Part shown: in pieces, positions 42,556 through 51,719 of the stretch
Layout of the letters: each line of letters starts with the position of its first letter
Position numbering within the stretch: position 1 is the first letter of the stretch
Source of the DNA: Neobacillus citreus
GTDB taxonomy: Bacteria > Bacillota > Bacilli > Bacillales > Cytobacillaceae
Direction: 5' to 3'
Assembly (NCBI RefSeq): GCF_018343545.2
Contig: NZ_JAGYPE020000002.1
Coordinates: 127,360-191,359, forward strand
Length of the DNA: 64,000 nucleotides
The notes under the pieces: generated by a model
Database searches by the model: none
What the model was told of the DNA's origin: nothing
Seen by the model: only the letters and a program-made list of their open reading frames with translations
Program-made: the position numbers and the translations under genes

Positions 42556-42591
42556 AATAAAAAAGGACCGTTCCCAATTAACGATCCTTTC
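42556..42591 (-). terminator. terminator of the histidine kinase transcript
   Basis: Read on the minus strand, AAAGGATCGTT pairs with AACGGTCCTTT around an AATTGGG-type loop and is followed by TTTATTGG. It lies just past the kinase stop codon. Confidence 0.7.
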
Positions 42592-42592
42592 A

Positions 42593-44209
42593 TTATTCAT
42601 GTTCCTCATCAAGAGGCAATTCGATGATAATTTGAATGACTTGATTTTTATATTCAACACGAATGGTTCCTTGATGCAATTCAATGATACTTTTTGTGAT
42701 CGCTAAGCCTAATCCAGCCCCAGACTTGTTGGAGGAACGTGAGGGATCCACCCGGTAGAAACGATCAAATAATCTAGCAACCTCCTCCTCAGAAAGGGAA
42801 TCACATGGATTTGAAACAGAAATCTGAACAGAACGTTCATTTTTGACCAAATGAACATGAATTTTTCCAGGAGGGGTGCTATATTTGATGGCATTCGTTA
42901 ACACATTTTCCAACGCGCGTACCATTTGATTCGGATCGACCTCCATCAGGATCGGTTCTTTTGGGAGAGTGCTGCTAAACATGACATCGTGATCTTTAGT
43001 GATCGGGTCAAGTTCATCCATTAGCTGTCTGAGCATCTGGTTTAGGCTAACCTTTTCTCTTTTGAGCTGGATACCTTCATACGTTAGACGGGTAAAATCG
43101 AATAAATTCTCGATTAAATTCTTTAATTGCTCTGATTTTCCATATGCGATATCAACGTATTCATCCAATTGTGCCTGGTTTATATAATGATGATCTTTTA
43201 CTAGTCTCATATAGCCCATGATCGAAGTTAGGGGTGTACGTAAATCATGGGAAACATTGGTGATCAGCTCATCCTTTAATTTTTCAGTATGTCTTTGCCT
43301 TTCCATCATTTCGGTTAATTCAAAAGCCATGTAATTAATGTTGGTTGCAAGCGAACCTACTTCATCTTGACTTTTCTCCCGTATCCGATAATGTAAATTT
43401 CCCTTGGCGATTTCCGTTAAACCTAGCGCAATCTCCTCTATTTCCCTCATCTTTCGTTTGGTTATGAAATAATAACAGAGAATAAACGCGATAAGTCCAA
43501 GCAAATATGGAGTAACTCCCGTTTCTTTTTCATAAACAGATGTGGCTTTAGGGACGCCGCTTACAATTAAATAGCCTTTCCCGCCAGCATTGGTAATTGG
43601 ATACATTCTTGTAATAATGGGCTGCTCATCATGCATCTTTTCACCAAGAGTCTTTTTGGCACTTTTCATTTCTTCGGACAGATTTACTTGAGTATCATGT
43701 GCTCCTGCTGATTTATACACAACCTTACCATCCGAATCCGTAATCAATACTTTGAGATTGTTTTGTTGCTTTAGTGTGTTAATTAAATATTGGATTAATT
43801 CATTCTTGGTTATTTGATAGAAAGCTTTCCCATTGTAAGGGACGATTAACCAGTCGTTTTCTTCTTTCACAGAAGGCGGTGCAGGCTGAAGAAATTGACT
43901 TTTAAAATCAGGATCTTGATCCCCTAATTCCCTTACGAGTTCGTTGATATCCTGGTTCATTTGGTTGAATTGTTTCACCAAATCACGTGCACTTTCCTCA
44001 ATAGTGACAACCCCTTCGGTAAAATCGAGCCTACGGTCCTCGCTAACAAAGAAGGGGCTTGTGGCAAAACCGACAAATAAGGAAACAAGCGAACAAAAGG
44101 CAAATGCCATGATCAACTGAATGCGAATGCTTGTCTTTACTAAATGGACAAGTTTTCCAGAATGACTGCCTTTTCGATACGAGGAAGGGGACTGGTTCTT
44201 ATTGTTCAA
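42593..44209 (-). CDS. sensor histidine kinase
   Basis: 538-residue membrane kinase. Two hydrophobic segments flank an extracytoplasmic sensor region of about 200 residues, followed by HAMP, a HisKA domain with H321 in NVSHDLRTPL, and an HATPase domain (ENVLTNAIKYS; SGAGLGLAI). The frame is open far into the response regulator gene. The TTG at 44209 overlaps its end by 11 bases and is the likely coupled start. The pair is divergent from glycosyltransferase, VTT-domain and deacetylase genes, suggesting an envelope-stress sensor. Confidence 0.88.
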   Translation of the reverse strand: MNNKNQSPSSYRKGSHSGKLVHLVKTSIRIQLIMAFAFCSLVSLFVGFATSPFFVSEDRRLDFTEGVVTIEESARDLVKQFNQMNQDINELVRELGDQDPDFKSQFLQPAPPSVKEENDWLIVPYNGKAFYQITKNELIQYLINTLKQQNNLKVLITDSDGKVVYKSAGAHDTQVNLSEEMKSAKKTLGEKMHDEQPIITRMYPITNAGGKGYLIVSGVPKATSVYEKETGVTPYLLGLIAFILCYYFITKRKMREIEEIALGLTEIAKGNLHYRIREKSQDEVGSLATNINYMAFELTEMMERQRHTEKLKDELITNVSHDLRTPLTSIMGYMRLVKDHHYINQAQLDEYVDIAYGKSEQLKNLIENLFDFTRLTYEGIQLKREKVSLNQMLRQLMDELDPITKDHDVMFSSTLPKEPILMEVDPNQMVRALENVLTNAIKYSTPPGKIHVHLVKNERSVQISVSNPCDSLSEEEVARLFDRFYRVDPSRSSNKSGAGLGLAITKSIIELHQGTIRVEYKNQVIQIIIELPLDEEHE

Positions 44210-44915
44210 TTTTATAGCCCACCCCCCAAACCGTTTTAATATACCGTGGTTTCCGCGGGTTATTTTCCAGTTTCTCGCGCAAATTTCGAATATGAACCAT
44301 GACGGTGTTTTCCGATTCATAAAACGGCTCATTCCATACCTGTTCATAGATTTTTTCGGTACTAAACACGACTCCAGGATTGCGGGCCAACAGCTCTAGA
44401 ATGGCAAATTCCCTTGGTGTTAGCTTTATGTCTTTCCCATCCACTTTAACCTCGTGTGTTGGAATATTAATGACTAGCTCATCAATCGAAATGACATCCT
44501 GCTGTTGGACTGTAGTTGCTTGTGGGCTTCCGTCCGTTTGATTTAACCGAAGATAACGACGAAGCTGCGACTTGATTCTTGCGACTAATTCCAAAGGCTG
44601 AAACGGTTTTGTGACATAGTCATCCGCTCCGGTAGTTAACCCCATGATCTTATCCATATCCTGCGATTTCGCAGATAACATTATGATCGGAACATTTCTG
44701 CTTTCTCTTATTTTCATGCAGGCATGAATTCCATCCAGCCGCGGCATCATGATATCCAATACAACCAAATGAACATTGTTCTCCTCGAGGTACTGTAATC
44801 CCTCGATCCCATCCGCTGCTTTTAAAACGGTATAACCTTCATTCGTAAGATAAATCCCGATTAAATCACGAATTTCCTTTTCATCATCAATAACGAGAAT
44901 GGTTTCTTGGGCCAT
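44199..44915 (-). CDS. OmpR family response regulator
   Basis: 238-residue response regulator. The receiver domain has the phospho-acceptor D54 in VVLDIMMPR and K105-type residue in DYVTKPF. The C-terminal winged helix ends RYIKTVWGVGYKIEQ. It is transcribed with the overlapping kinase gene. Direct repeats at 44980-44998 in the divergent spacer are a candidate binding site, allowing control of both its own operon and the envelope genes starting at 45153. Confidence 0.92.
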   Translation of the reverse strand: MAQETILVIDDEKEIRDLIGIYLTNEGYTVLKAADGIEGLQYLEENNVHLVVLDIMMPRLDGIHACMKIRESRNVPIIMLSAKSQDMDKIMGLTTGADDYVTKPFQPLELVARIKSQLRRYLRLNQTDGSPQATTVQQQDVISIDELVINIPTHEVKVDGKDIKLTPREFAILELLARNPGVVFSTEKIYEQVWNEPFYESENTVMVHIRNLREKLENNPRKPRYIKTVWGVGYKIEQ

Positions 44916-44979
44916 GTAAACCTCTCCTTTCTAACTTCCTAAAGTTTACTCCATTCCCCTTAAGAAAAAACAATGGAAA

Positions 44980-44998
44980 TTCTGAAGAATTTCTGAAG
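44980..44998. promoter_or_regulatory. candidate response-regulator direct repeat
   Basis: TTCTGAAG occurs at 44980-44987 and 44991-44998, 11 bases apart, as expected for an OmpR-type dimer. Related TCTTCAGAAGG (near 45022) follows. The spacer lies between the two-component operon and the divergent envelope genes. Confidence 0.5.
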
Positions 44999-45152
44999 TT
45001 GTACTTTATATCTTAAGAAAATCTTCAGAAGGAATCGCATTTTTCCTTAAGAAGTTTTTTGTAACATTATTGGTGTGATGGCCAGCTGATTTATTTGGGC
45101 ACCTGGACCTATAGAACAAAAACACTTCAACAATATAAAGGAGTGGAGATGA

Positions 45153-46313
45153 ATGAAAGATAAAATTTTAATATTAACTGGTAATTATGGTGATGGACAT
45201 ATTAAAGTAGCTCAAGCGCTTCATGAAGCGATAGCGATTCGATATCCGGATTTAGAACCGGTGATTGTTGACTTTATGGAATGGGTTCATCCTTATTCTA
45301 ATCAAGTGAGCAGGTTTCTCTACCTCCAAGGTGTGAAAAAATTCCCGCAGCTGTATGGTTTTATTTATCAAAAAACACGCAAGGCAAACACTTTTTCTAA
45401 AATGATGAAGTCGATTTTCTCTACCGGACTTGGGCGGATGTTAGCATTGATGGAGGAAGTGAAACCGACTGTTGTAGTCAGTACGTTTCCTTTGGCAGCG
45501 GCAGTGATGTCCAAGTTGAAATCCTTCGGTTTAATTGATATTCCAAACGTCACAGCTATTACAGACCATACCAATCATAGCTGCTGGATTTATCCTTATA
45601 CGGATCAATATATTGTTGGCTCTAAGCTGGTCCGTGATTCTCTGGTTGGTTTAGGAGTTGAAGAAAATCGCATCGCCGATACGGGAATTCCGATTCGGCA
45701 GCAATTTTCTCAGTTCATCGAACAGGAGGGAATTTTTCGAAAATATGATTTAGATCAGCACCTTCCTACAGTATTAGTCATGGGCGGCGGCTGCGGGATG
45801 ATTGGTGATGGAAATTCCACCATACAGGAGATTGATGCATTACCGAATCCGGTACAATTAATCATTGTTTGTGGGCATAACGACAAGCTTCGTTTGCAAT
45901 TAAAGGAAAAACTGAAGAATTCCAAGCATCGTATCCATCTCACTGGTTATATTAACTACGTTCATGAGTTAATGGCTATTTCCGATTTAATGATTACAAA
46001 GCCGGGTGGAGTCACAACGTTTGAAGCCATTGCAATGGAATTACCGATGCTTCTGTATAAACCAATCCCCGGTCAAGAACAGGATAACGCCAGATTTTTA
46101 GTTCAAGCAGGGGTGGCAGTTCAAGCTAAAACGGACCGTGATTTAAGCAAGCATTTGTCAAAATTACTAAGCAATCACGACCTGCTTCAACAGATGAGCG
46201 AGAATTCAAAACGATTTCATCCGAAAGAATCTGCGTTTGCATCAGCCGAAGTGATTAAGAAAACAAAAGAAAACAATAGCAGCCTGCAGAATCTAATCTA
46301 TCTATTGGGTTGA
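45153..46313 (+). CDS. UgtP/MGDG synthase-like glycosyltransferase
   Basis: 386-residue GT-B glycosyltransferase of the diacylglycerol glucosyltransferase/monogalactosyldiacylglycerol synthase family. The N-terminal GNYGDGHIKVAQAL (10-23) and the C-terminal nucleotide-sugar segment TKPGGVTTFEAIAMELP are characteristic. It probably adds sugar to diacylglycerol at the inner face of the membrane, feeding glycolipid or lipoteichoic acid anchors. It leads a three-gene envelope cluster opposite a two-component system. Confidence 0.85.
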   Translation: MKDKILILTGNYGDGHIKVAQALHEAIAIRYPDLEPVIVDFMEWVHPYSNQVSRFLYLQGVKKFPQLYGFIYQKTRKANTFSKMMKSIFSTGLGRMLALMEEVKPTVVVSTFPLAAAVMSKLKSFGLIDIPNVTAITDHTNHSCWIYPYTDQYIVGSKLVRDSLVGLGVEENRIADTGIPIRQQFSQFIEQEGIFRKYDLDQHLPTVLVMGGGCGMIGDGNSTIQEIDALPNPVQLIIVCGHNDKLRLQLKEKLKNSKHRIHLTGYINYVHELMAISDLMITKPGGVTTFEAIAMELPMLLYKPIPGQEQDNARFLVQAGVAVQAKTDRDLSKHLSKLLSNHDLLQQMSENSKRFHPKESAFASAEVIKKTKENNSSLQNLIYLLG

Positions 46314-46335
46314 TTAGCTGCTAAGAAGGTGAAAC

Positions 46336-47001
46336 ATGGAGAATGTAATGAAAGAATCATCCAACATAAAAAATCCAATGGCTCGTTTACTATCATTTGG
46401 AAGCTTGTTGATCTTTTTACTACTAACCGGACTTTATTTATATTTCCTTCATACAGGAACGGCAAAAGAATGGCTGGAATCTATCCGCCATCTAGGGTTT
46501 TTCGGAATCATCCTGGGGATTATGATTCAAACAGTTGTCAATGTCATACCGGCACCCGGTGAATTCGTTTCGCTTTTTCTGATTGAAATATACGGACCCG
46601 TTGCGGGAGGTTTGTATTCCTGGATTGGCGGAATCGCTGGGGCAGTCCTTGCCTATTATTTATCTAATTGGATTGCCCGGCCAATCATTGAACCTTTGGC
46701 CAAGCCTTACCTGGAGAAAATAGATCACTGGCTGCAAAGACGAGGGGATGCTGGACTTTTGTTCATCCGTTTTGTCCCATTGGTGCCGTATCATTTTATT
46801 AACTATGCGGCAGGTATATTAGGAGTAGACAAACGGGCTTTTATCTGGACAACAGCCTTGGGGATATTGCCCTATACCATTTCGGTAAGCAGCCTATTTG
46901 CAGGGCTGCGATTTGGAAAATTGATGCCGTTTATCCTTGGTGGCACACTGTTTATTTTATCATCTGTGTTAAGTTTGGTTTTTAAAAGAAAGTTGGATTA
47001 G
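46336..47001 (+). CDS. TVP38/TMEM64 (VTT domain) membrane protein
   Basis: 221-residue membrane protein with about five helices. The VTT-domain marks are VIPAPGEFVSLFLIEIYGPVAGG near residue 70 and FIRFVPLVPYHFINYAAG near residue 140. Such DedA-related proteins act as lipid scramblases or transport polyprenyl phosphate and phospholipids. AGAAGGTG precedes the ATG. Its place between a glycolipid synthase and a polysaccharide deacetylase supports a role in envelope lipid or carrier handling. Confidence 0.85.
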   Translation: MENVMKESSNIKNPMARLLSFGSLLIFLLLTGLYLYFLHTGTAKEWLESIRHLGFFGIILGIMIQTVVNVIPAPGEFVSLFLIEIYGPVAGGLYSWIGGIAGAVLAYYLSNWIARPIIEPLAKPYLEKIDHWLQRRGDAGLLFIRFVPLVPYHFINYAAGILGVDKRAFIWTTALGILPYTISVSSLFAGLRFGKLMPFILGGTLFILSSVLSLVFKRKLD

Positions 47002-47017
47002 AAGGGGCGATTGAAGG

Positions 47018-47707
47018 ATGTTTAACATCGTTCTTCTCATTTGTAGTTTTCTTTTTATATATTGGTTAATTCCTTATGTTCTAACGGCGGGATTTGGGAT
47101 TGGTGTGTTAAAACGGAAATATGCCTCAGAAAAAATTGCCTTTACCTTTGACGACGGTCCGAATCCGATTTATACCCCACAGCTCTTGGACTTGTTAAAA
47201 ATAAATAATATAAAAGCAACTTTTTTTGTCGTGGCATCGAAAGCGGAACAATACCCGGAGTTAATCGAAAGAATGCAAGCAGAGGGACATTTAATTGGCA
47301 TTCATAATTACATTCATAAGTCTAACTGGATCATGGATCCATGGATGGTTCGGCGTCAGTTAGACAAGAGTGCTTCCGTCATTGAAAGAATTACGGGAGA
47401 ACGGCCGATCTATTATCGTCCGCCGTGGGGATTGTTAAATGTATTTGATTTTTTTCTTTTGAAACGATATAAAATCATTCTATGGTCGTTGATGGCAGAG
47501 GATTGGCGCAGTAAGGGCGGCAGTGAGAAAGTGGAAAAAAGGCTTTTACATGGAATGAAAAATGGTGACGTCATCCTTTTGCATGATTGTGGAAAAACCA
47601 TTGGTGCGGATGAAGAGGCTCCCGTGAATACCATTCATGCATTAAAAGCTGTTTTTAAAGAGGTCTCAAGCCGAGGTATTTCTTGTGTAAGAATTGATCA
47701 AATATAG
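47018..47707 (+). CDS. polysaccharide deacetylase (CE4/NodB family)
   Basis: 229-residue protein with an N-terminal membrane anchor (about residues 4-26) and a NodB domain. Catalytic motifs are FDDGPN (D45, D46), the metal-binding H96-N-Y-I-H100, R134-PPW and LLHDCG. It likely removes acetyl groups from a cell-wall or capsular polymer outside the cell. It ends the envelope cluster and is followed by a terminator. Confidence 0.88.
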   Translation: MFNIVLLICSFLFIYWLIPYVLTAGFGIGVLKRKYASEKIAFTFDDGPNPIYTPQLLDLLKINNIKATFFVVASKAEQYPELIERMQAEGHLIGIHNYIHKSNWIMDPWMVRRQLDKSASVIERITGERPIYYRPPWGLLNVFDFFLLKRYKIILWSLMAEDWRSKGGSEKVEKRLLHGMKNGDVILLHDCGKTIGADEEAPVNTIHALKAVFKEVSSRGISCVRIDQI

Positions 47708-47719
47708 CCGGAAATATCG

Positions 47720-47752
47720 ACCAACTCCATCGGTAAGAGTTGGTTTTTTCGT
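47720..47752 (+). terminator. Rho-independent terminator
   Basis: ACCAACTC (47720-47727) pairs with GAGTTGGT (47737-47744), then TTTTTCG. Confidence 0.85.
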
Positions 47753-47763
47753 TACCCAAATCA

Positions 47764-47791
47764 TTTGCATACAAATCACTTGTATACAAAT
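47764..47791. promoter_or_regulatory. tandem candidate MarR operators
   Basis: TTGTATACAA (47780-47789) is a perfect palindrome. TTTGCATACAAA (47764-47775) is a near copy, 16 bases upstream centre to centre. They lie about 70 bases ahead of the MarR gene and overlap the likely promoter (-10 around TATATT at 47807), fitting autorepression. Confidence 0.6.
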
Positions 47792-47851
47792 GAATTTGGA
47801 TATGTTATATTCTTACTAATCAGAAAATTTGAATAATAGTGGTGGTGAATT

Positions 47852-48274
47852 ATGGAAAAAGCTGATATCTGTGTTCATTTTCTACTTGGAAAAGCATTGC
47901 AAAAGGTGAATCAAGTAAGTAAATCCAAATTATCCCCGTACGGTGTGACACCAGTTCAATATGCACTGCTTCGTCAGCTGTGGAGAAAGGATGGACAATT
48001 TAGTTTTGAATTAGCTGAACGACTTCTGCTAGACAGTGCGACCATAACAGGGATTATCGACCGCTTGGAACAAAACGGGTTTATTGACCGACGTGTTGAT
48101 CCGAATGATCGGCGAAACAAGCTAGTTTTTCTGACAGAGAAAGGGAGGTCGATGGAGGTTCCATTATGTCAGAAGATGGAAGAGATGAATGAGGAAGTGA
48201 TGTCTGATCTAAATGATATGGAGATTCAACAATTTAAAAAAATACTTTATGACATAGGCATCAAGAATAAGTAA
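47852..48274 (+). CDS. MarR family transcriptional regulator
   Basis: 140-residue winged-helix repressor. The helix-turn-helix and wing are in residues about 50-95, including SATITGIIDRLEQNGFIDRR and VDPNDRRNKLVFLTEKG. It precedes an MFS exporter gene by about 40 bases with no terminator between them, so it probably controls that exporter and itself in response to a small lipophilic or phenolic ligand. Confidence 0.88.
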   Translation: MEKADICVHFLLGKALQKVNQVSKSKLSPYGVTPVQYALLRQLWRKDGQFSFELAERLLLDSATITGIIDRLEQNGFIDRRVDPNDRRNKLVFLTEKGRSMEVPLCQKMEEMNEEVMSDLNDMEIQQFKKILYDIGIKNK

Positions 48275-48311
48275 TGTAGAAAAAAGACTATGAGCAAAGG
48301 ATGGTGACAAC

Positions 48312-49643
48312 TTGAACGATAGAATTATTATACCAATATGGGCAATTGGCTCGTTTTTGGTGCTTATGAACACAACCATGTTTAACGTTGCCCTCCCAAC
48401 CATCATACACCAGCTACACATAACAGCTGGTGAGGGTTCCTGGATTGTTTCGGGGTATTCCATTGTGTTTGCGTTGTCAACTGTCATCTTCAGTCGATTA
48501 TCCGATTATGTGTCTATCCGGAAGCTGTTGTTTGTTGGTTTGACCCTGCTTGGGGCAGCATCCCTAATGGGGTTTTTCACACATAGCTTCGCGATTCTAT
48601 TGGCTGCCCGGTTGGTTCAGGCAAGTGGTGCCGGTGCCGTGCCGGGATTAGGTATTGTTCTTGCAAGCCGTTACGTGCCATTCGAGCGCCGTGGACGGGC
48701 CATTACCATTATCGCCTCAGGGTCGTCCTTGGCGTTTGCGTTAGGACCCGTAATTGGTGGCGTGATTACACAGTTTATGGGCTGGAATGGACTGTTTCTA
48801 ATCACCAGTCTGGTCATACCATTGGTTCCGGTCCTGTGGAGGCTGCTGCCACAAGAAATCCATACAGAATTCAGCTTTGATATCCCTGGTGCCGCCCTTA
48901 CCGCCATTGCCGTGGTATCAATATTGATAAGCGTCATGCAATTATCCATATGGTTCCTGCTCCTTAGCTTCGGTGCACTTGTAGCGAACATTTGGCACTT
49001 ACGCAAAGCAAAAAATCCATTTGTACTCCCCAACTTGTTTCATCATCATGGTTACCGCAAACTTTTGGTTGTTAGTTTTTGTGCTTTTATTCTGAATATG
49101 TCGATGCTCTTTATGCTGCCTTTATTGTTAGCGGATGGGTTTCATATGCCTGCAGGAGCTGTAGGGTTGATGATGTGTCCAGGATCGTTATTATCCGCCC
49201 TTATGATAAGGCGGGTCGGAAGATGGATTGACCAGTATGGTAACTACCGCTTCCTCATAATCGGGCATTTTCTTATGGCTGCAAGTATCATTATGATGAC
49301 ATTGCTGGTACAAGTATCGCCATACATCATAATGTTTGGTTATATCATATTCGCTCCGGCTCTTTCGACGATAATATCTGCTTTATCCAATGAGGTATCT
49401 CGCATTTTAGCCAAGGATCAGATTGGTTCTGGTATGGGGTTAAGTCAACTCAGCCAATTCTTTGGAGGGTCATTAGCAGTCGCAATTTGTGGCGTATTAA
49501 TCAGCTGGCAAGCGAAAATACCTTTCATTTCCTCATTTCAGCACATTTATTTGCTGTTAATAGTCGTTCTTCTGGGATCGATCTCAATCCTATTTTGGTA
49601 TGGAAAGCGAGCCCATAAAGGAGAAATCAATATTCAAGTTTAA
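48312..49643 (+). CDS. MFS drug exporter (DHA2/EmrB-QacA type)
   Basis: 443-residue transporter with 12-14 hydrophobic segments. The start VLMNTTMFNVALPTI and the GSWIVSGYSI segment are typical of the DHA2 family, and GPVIGGVITQFMGWNGLFLI is motif C. The TTG start follows AAAGGATGGTG. It is paired with the upstream MarR gene, so it is most likely a proton-driven drug or metabolite exporter. Confidence 0.86.
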   Translation: MNDRIIIPIWAIGSFLVLMNTTMFNVALPTIIHQLHITAGEGSWIVSGYSIVFALSTVIFSRLSDYVSIRKLLFVGLTLLGAASLMGFFTHSFAILLAARLVQASGAGAVPGLGIVLASRYVPFERRGRAITIIASGSSLAFALGPVIGGVITQFMGWNGLFLITSLVIPLVPVLWRLLPQEIHTEFSFDIPGAALTAIAVVSILISVMQLSIWFLLLSFGALVANIWHLRKAKNPFVLPNLFHHHGYRKLLVVSFCAFILNMSMLFMLPLLLADGFHMPAGAVGLMMCPGSLLSALMIRRVGRWIDQYGNYRFLIIGHFLMAASIIMMTLLVQVSPYIIMFGYIIFAPALSTIISALSNEVSRILAKDQIGSGMGLSQLSQFFGGSLAVAICGVLISWQAKIPFISSFQHIYLLLIVVLLGSISILFWYGKRAHKGEINIQV

Positions 49644-49684
49644 TAGAATTAAATTTTTAAAATTATATTTGGAAGGTGAATAGT

Positions 49685-50131
49685 ATGAGTCGCTTAGAAG
49701 GTATGAAGAAAATGATGACAGGTGAAGTACCTATTGCACCAGTAGCGGAAGTACTTGGGTTTCAAGTGGTAGAGGTGGAGGAAGGCAGAGTTGTGATTGA
49801 AATGGAAGTTTCTGATCGGTTACATAACCCAATGGGGACGCTGCACGGCGGGATTCTGTGTGACATTGCGGATGCTGCGATGGGATATGCTTTTGTCACA
49901 ACGCTCTCAGACGACGAACTGTTTACGACAGTTGAAATTAAATTTAATTTCCTTAAACCGATTTTTAAAGCGAAGCTTAGAGCAGAGGGGAAACTCATTA
50001 AGAAAGGCTCTACAGTGGGATTGCTGGAATGTCATGTATATGACGAAAAAGGAAGTCTAGTAGGGCATTCTACTAGTACATGTATGATATTAAAAGGAAA
50101 TCCGGAACGAAAGCGAGTTCAGCTAAAATAA
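49685..50131 (+). CDS. PaaI-type hotdog thioesterase
   Basis: 148-residue hotdog-fold protein. The helix region NPMGTLHGGILCDIADAAMGYA near residue 55 carries the PaaI family HGG motif and aspartate. It hydrolyses acyl- or aryl-CoA. The ATG at 49685 is preferred over the in-frame GTG at 49676, which overlaps GGAAGGTG. It lies 40 bases after the MFS gene and may be co-transcribed with it. Confidence 0.85.
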   Translation: MSRLEGMKKMMTGEVPIAPVAEVLGFQVVEVEEGRVVIEMEVSDRLHNPMGTLHGGILCDIADAAMGYAFVTTLSDDELFTTVEIKFNFLKPIFKAKLRAEGKLIKKGSTVGLLECHVYDEKGSLVGHSTSTCMILKGNPERKRVQLK

Positions 50132-50133
50132 AC

Positions 50134-50180
50134 CATGGGGACGGTTCTCATGCTTCCAAACCATGAGAACCGTCCCCGTG
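50134..50180. repeat. GGGGACGGTTCT palindrome (19-bp stem)
   Basis: CATGGGGACGGTTCTCATG (50134-50152) pairs with the complement at 50162-50180, with one G-U pair. It lies just after the thioesterase stop and may double as a terminator without a U-tract. It is another copy of the recurring GGGGACGGTTCT element. Confidence 0.82.
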
Positions 50181-50208
50181 CGTCACCACTTGTGAATTTT
50201 GGTGGGGA

Positions 50209-50511
50209 TTAATCGTAGCGGACTTGGTCTTCTCCTTCCACAATTAACTCCAATTCTGTTAAAAAGTTGAGTTGAAGCGGTGCCGGTAAACGCTCGATTA
50301 TATCACTGATTTCAGGAAGATTTTCTGCATCATTGATAGTGGCTGGCGGTTGGTCCAATTGCTGAAACCAAATCTTTAATTCGTCAATAAACTCATAAAA
50401 ATGCCTTTCAAACCGTTCGGCACATTCTTCACTTTCATCCTCTAGAGCGTTCTTCATCATTTCCCAATCCAGAAGGGCGGCTTCCAATTTCTCGTAAACA
50501 AGATTTATCAC
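50209..50511 (-). CDS. hypothetical acidic protein
   Basis: 100-residue strongly acidic, leucine-rich helical protein with a GTG start after GGAGTGATAAT. It ends with IVEGEDQVRYD. It has no recognisable domain. The composition suggests a soluble protein-protein adaptor. It is convergent with the thioesterase gene. Confidence 0.65.
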   Translation of the reverse strand: MINLVYEKLEAALLDWEMMKNALEDESEECAERFERHFYEFIDELKIWFQQLDQPPATINDAENLPEISDIIERLPAPLQLNFLTELELIVEGEDQVRYD

Positions 50512-50704
50512 ATTATCACTCCTTGGCTCTTAGTATCTAAGCGAAAGCTTAACAACAAGGCGTTCCTTGAACAAATACTGCTATGGTTTTGAGTATACAG
50601 AAGCAAACCTTTTAAGACAAAGGATTCGTCACTTGTTATGACTTTTGGTCTAATCTAAACTGCACAAGTCATATGCATGAAGATAACGGAATTGAGGTGT
50701 GGGA

Positions 50705-51673
50705 ATGAAAGCAGTTGTGTCCACAAAGTACGGTACTCCCGATGTTCTTATTTTAGGAGAGGTAGAAAAACCTATGCCTAAAGATGATCAGGTACTAGTA
50801 AAGGTCCACGCAGCATCTTTGAATTTTGGCAATCTAGTTCTTTTAAAAGGTGAACCGTTCTTAGCACGCTTTGCTTTTGGTCTGCTAAAACCAAAATACT
50901 CCATACCCGGAGGCGACATAGCAGGCCAGGTTGAGGCAGTAGGCAAAGATGTTACCCAGTTTCAACCAGGACAAGAGGTGTTTGGAGACCTATCCGCCTG
51001 TGGTTGGGGCGGTTTTGCTGAATATGTATCTGTTCCAGAAAAAGCATTAGCGTTAAAGCCGGAAAAACTGTCATTTGAGGAAGCCGCGGCGGTACCAATG
51101 GCAGCGGTCACAGCCTTACAAAGCATGCGCGATAAGGGTAAGATTCAAGCAGGACAAAAGGTTTTAGTCAATGGGGCGTCTGGCGGTGTAGGGACTTTCG
51201 CCGTTCAGATTGCCAAGTCCTTTGGTGCAGAGGTAACGGGGGTTTGCAGCACAAGAAATATAGATATTTTGCAGTCACTCGGTGCTGATCATGTGATTGA
51301 TTATACAAAAGAGGATTTTACTAAAAAAATGACAAAATATGATCTGATTCTTGGGGTGAACGGACATCATCCGATTACTGATTATAAACAGGCCTTAACG
51401 AATAATGGAATTTTCGTTCATGTAGGAGGTTCAGGGGCTCAAATGTTTCAAGCAATGACGCTGGGGCCTTGGTTCTCCCTCTTTGGAAATAAAAAAATGG
51501 GCAGCTTTTTACAGAGGCAGAACCAAAGTGATTTAAATTTCATAAAAGAGCTTATCGAAGCTGGAAAAATTACACCAGTCATTGATAAAAGGTTTAAATT
51601 AAGTGAAATTCAGGAAGCATTCAAGTATTTTGAACAAGGGCATGCTCAAGGTAAGGTAGTTATTACAATTTGA
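50705..51673 (+). CDS. zinc-free MDR oxidoreductase (quinone reductase-like)
   Basis: 322-residue NAD(P)-dependent alcohol dehydrogenase-superfamily protein. It has the GroES-like N-terminal half and the nucleotide motif NGASGGVGTFAVQIAK near residue 158. The zinc-ligand cysteine cluster is missing, as in quinone oxidoreductases. The ATG at 50705 is preferred to the GTG at 50699. Its substrate is probably a quinone or alpha,beta-unsaturated carbonyl. Confidence 0.85.
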   Translation: MKAVVSTKYGTPDVLILGEVEKPMPKDDQVLVKVHAASLNFGNLVLLKGEPFLARFAFGLLKPKYSIPGGDIAGQVEAVGKDVTQFQPGQEVFGDLSACGWGGFAEYVSVPEKALALKPEKLSFEEAAAVPMAAVTALQSMRDKGKIQAGQKVLVNGASGGVGTFAVQIAKSFGAEVTGVCSTRNIDILQSLGADHVIDYTKEDFTKKMTKYDLILGVNGHHPITDYKQALTNNGIFVHVGGSGAQMFQAMTLGPWFSLFGNKKMGSFLQRQNQSDLNFIKELIEAGKITPVIDKRFKLSEIQEAFKYFEQGHAQGKVVITI

Positions 51674-51691
51674 AAACTATTAATTAAAAAA

Positions 51692-51718
51692 TGCACCGTT
51701 TTTGCGGTACTTTTTAAT
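51692..51718. terminator. weak bidirectional terminator
   Basis: GCACCG and CGGTAC flank TTTTTG in a short hairpin with A-rich 5' and T-rich 3' sides, between the convergent oxidoreductase and kinase genes. Confidence 0.55.
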
Positions 51719-51719
51719 T

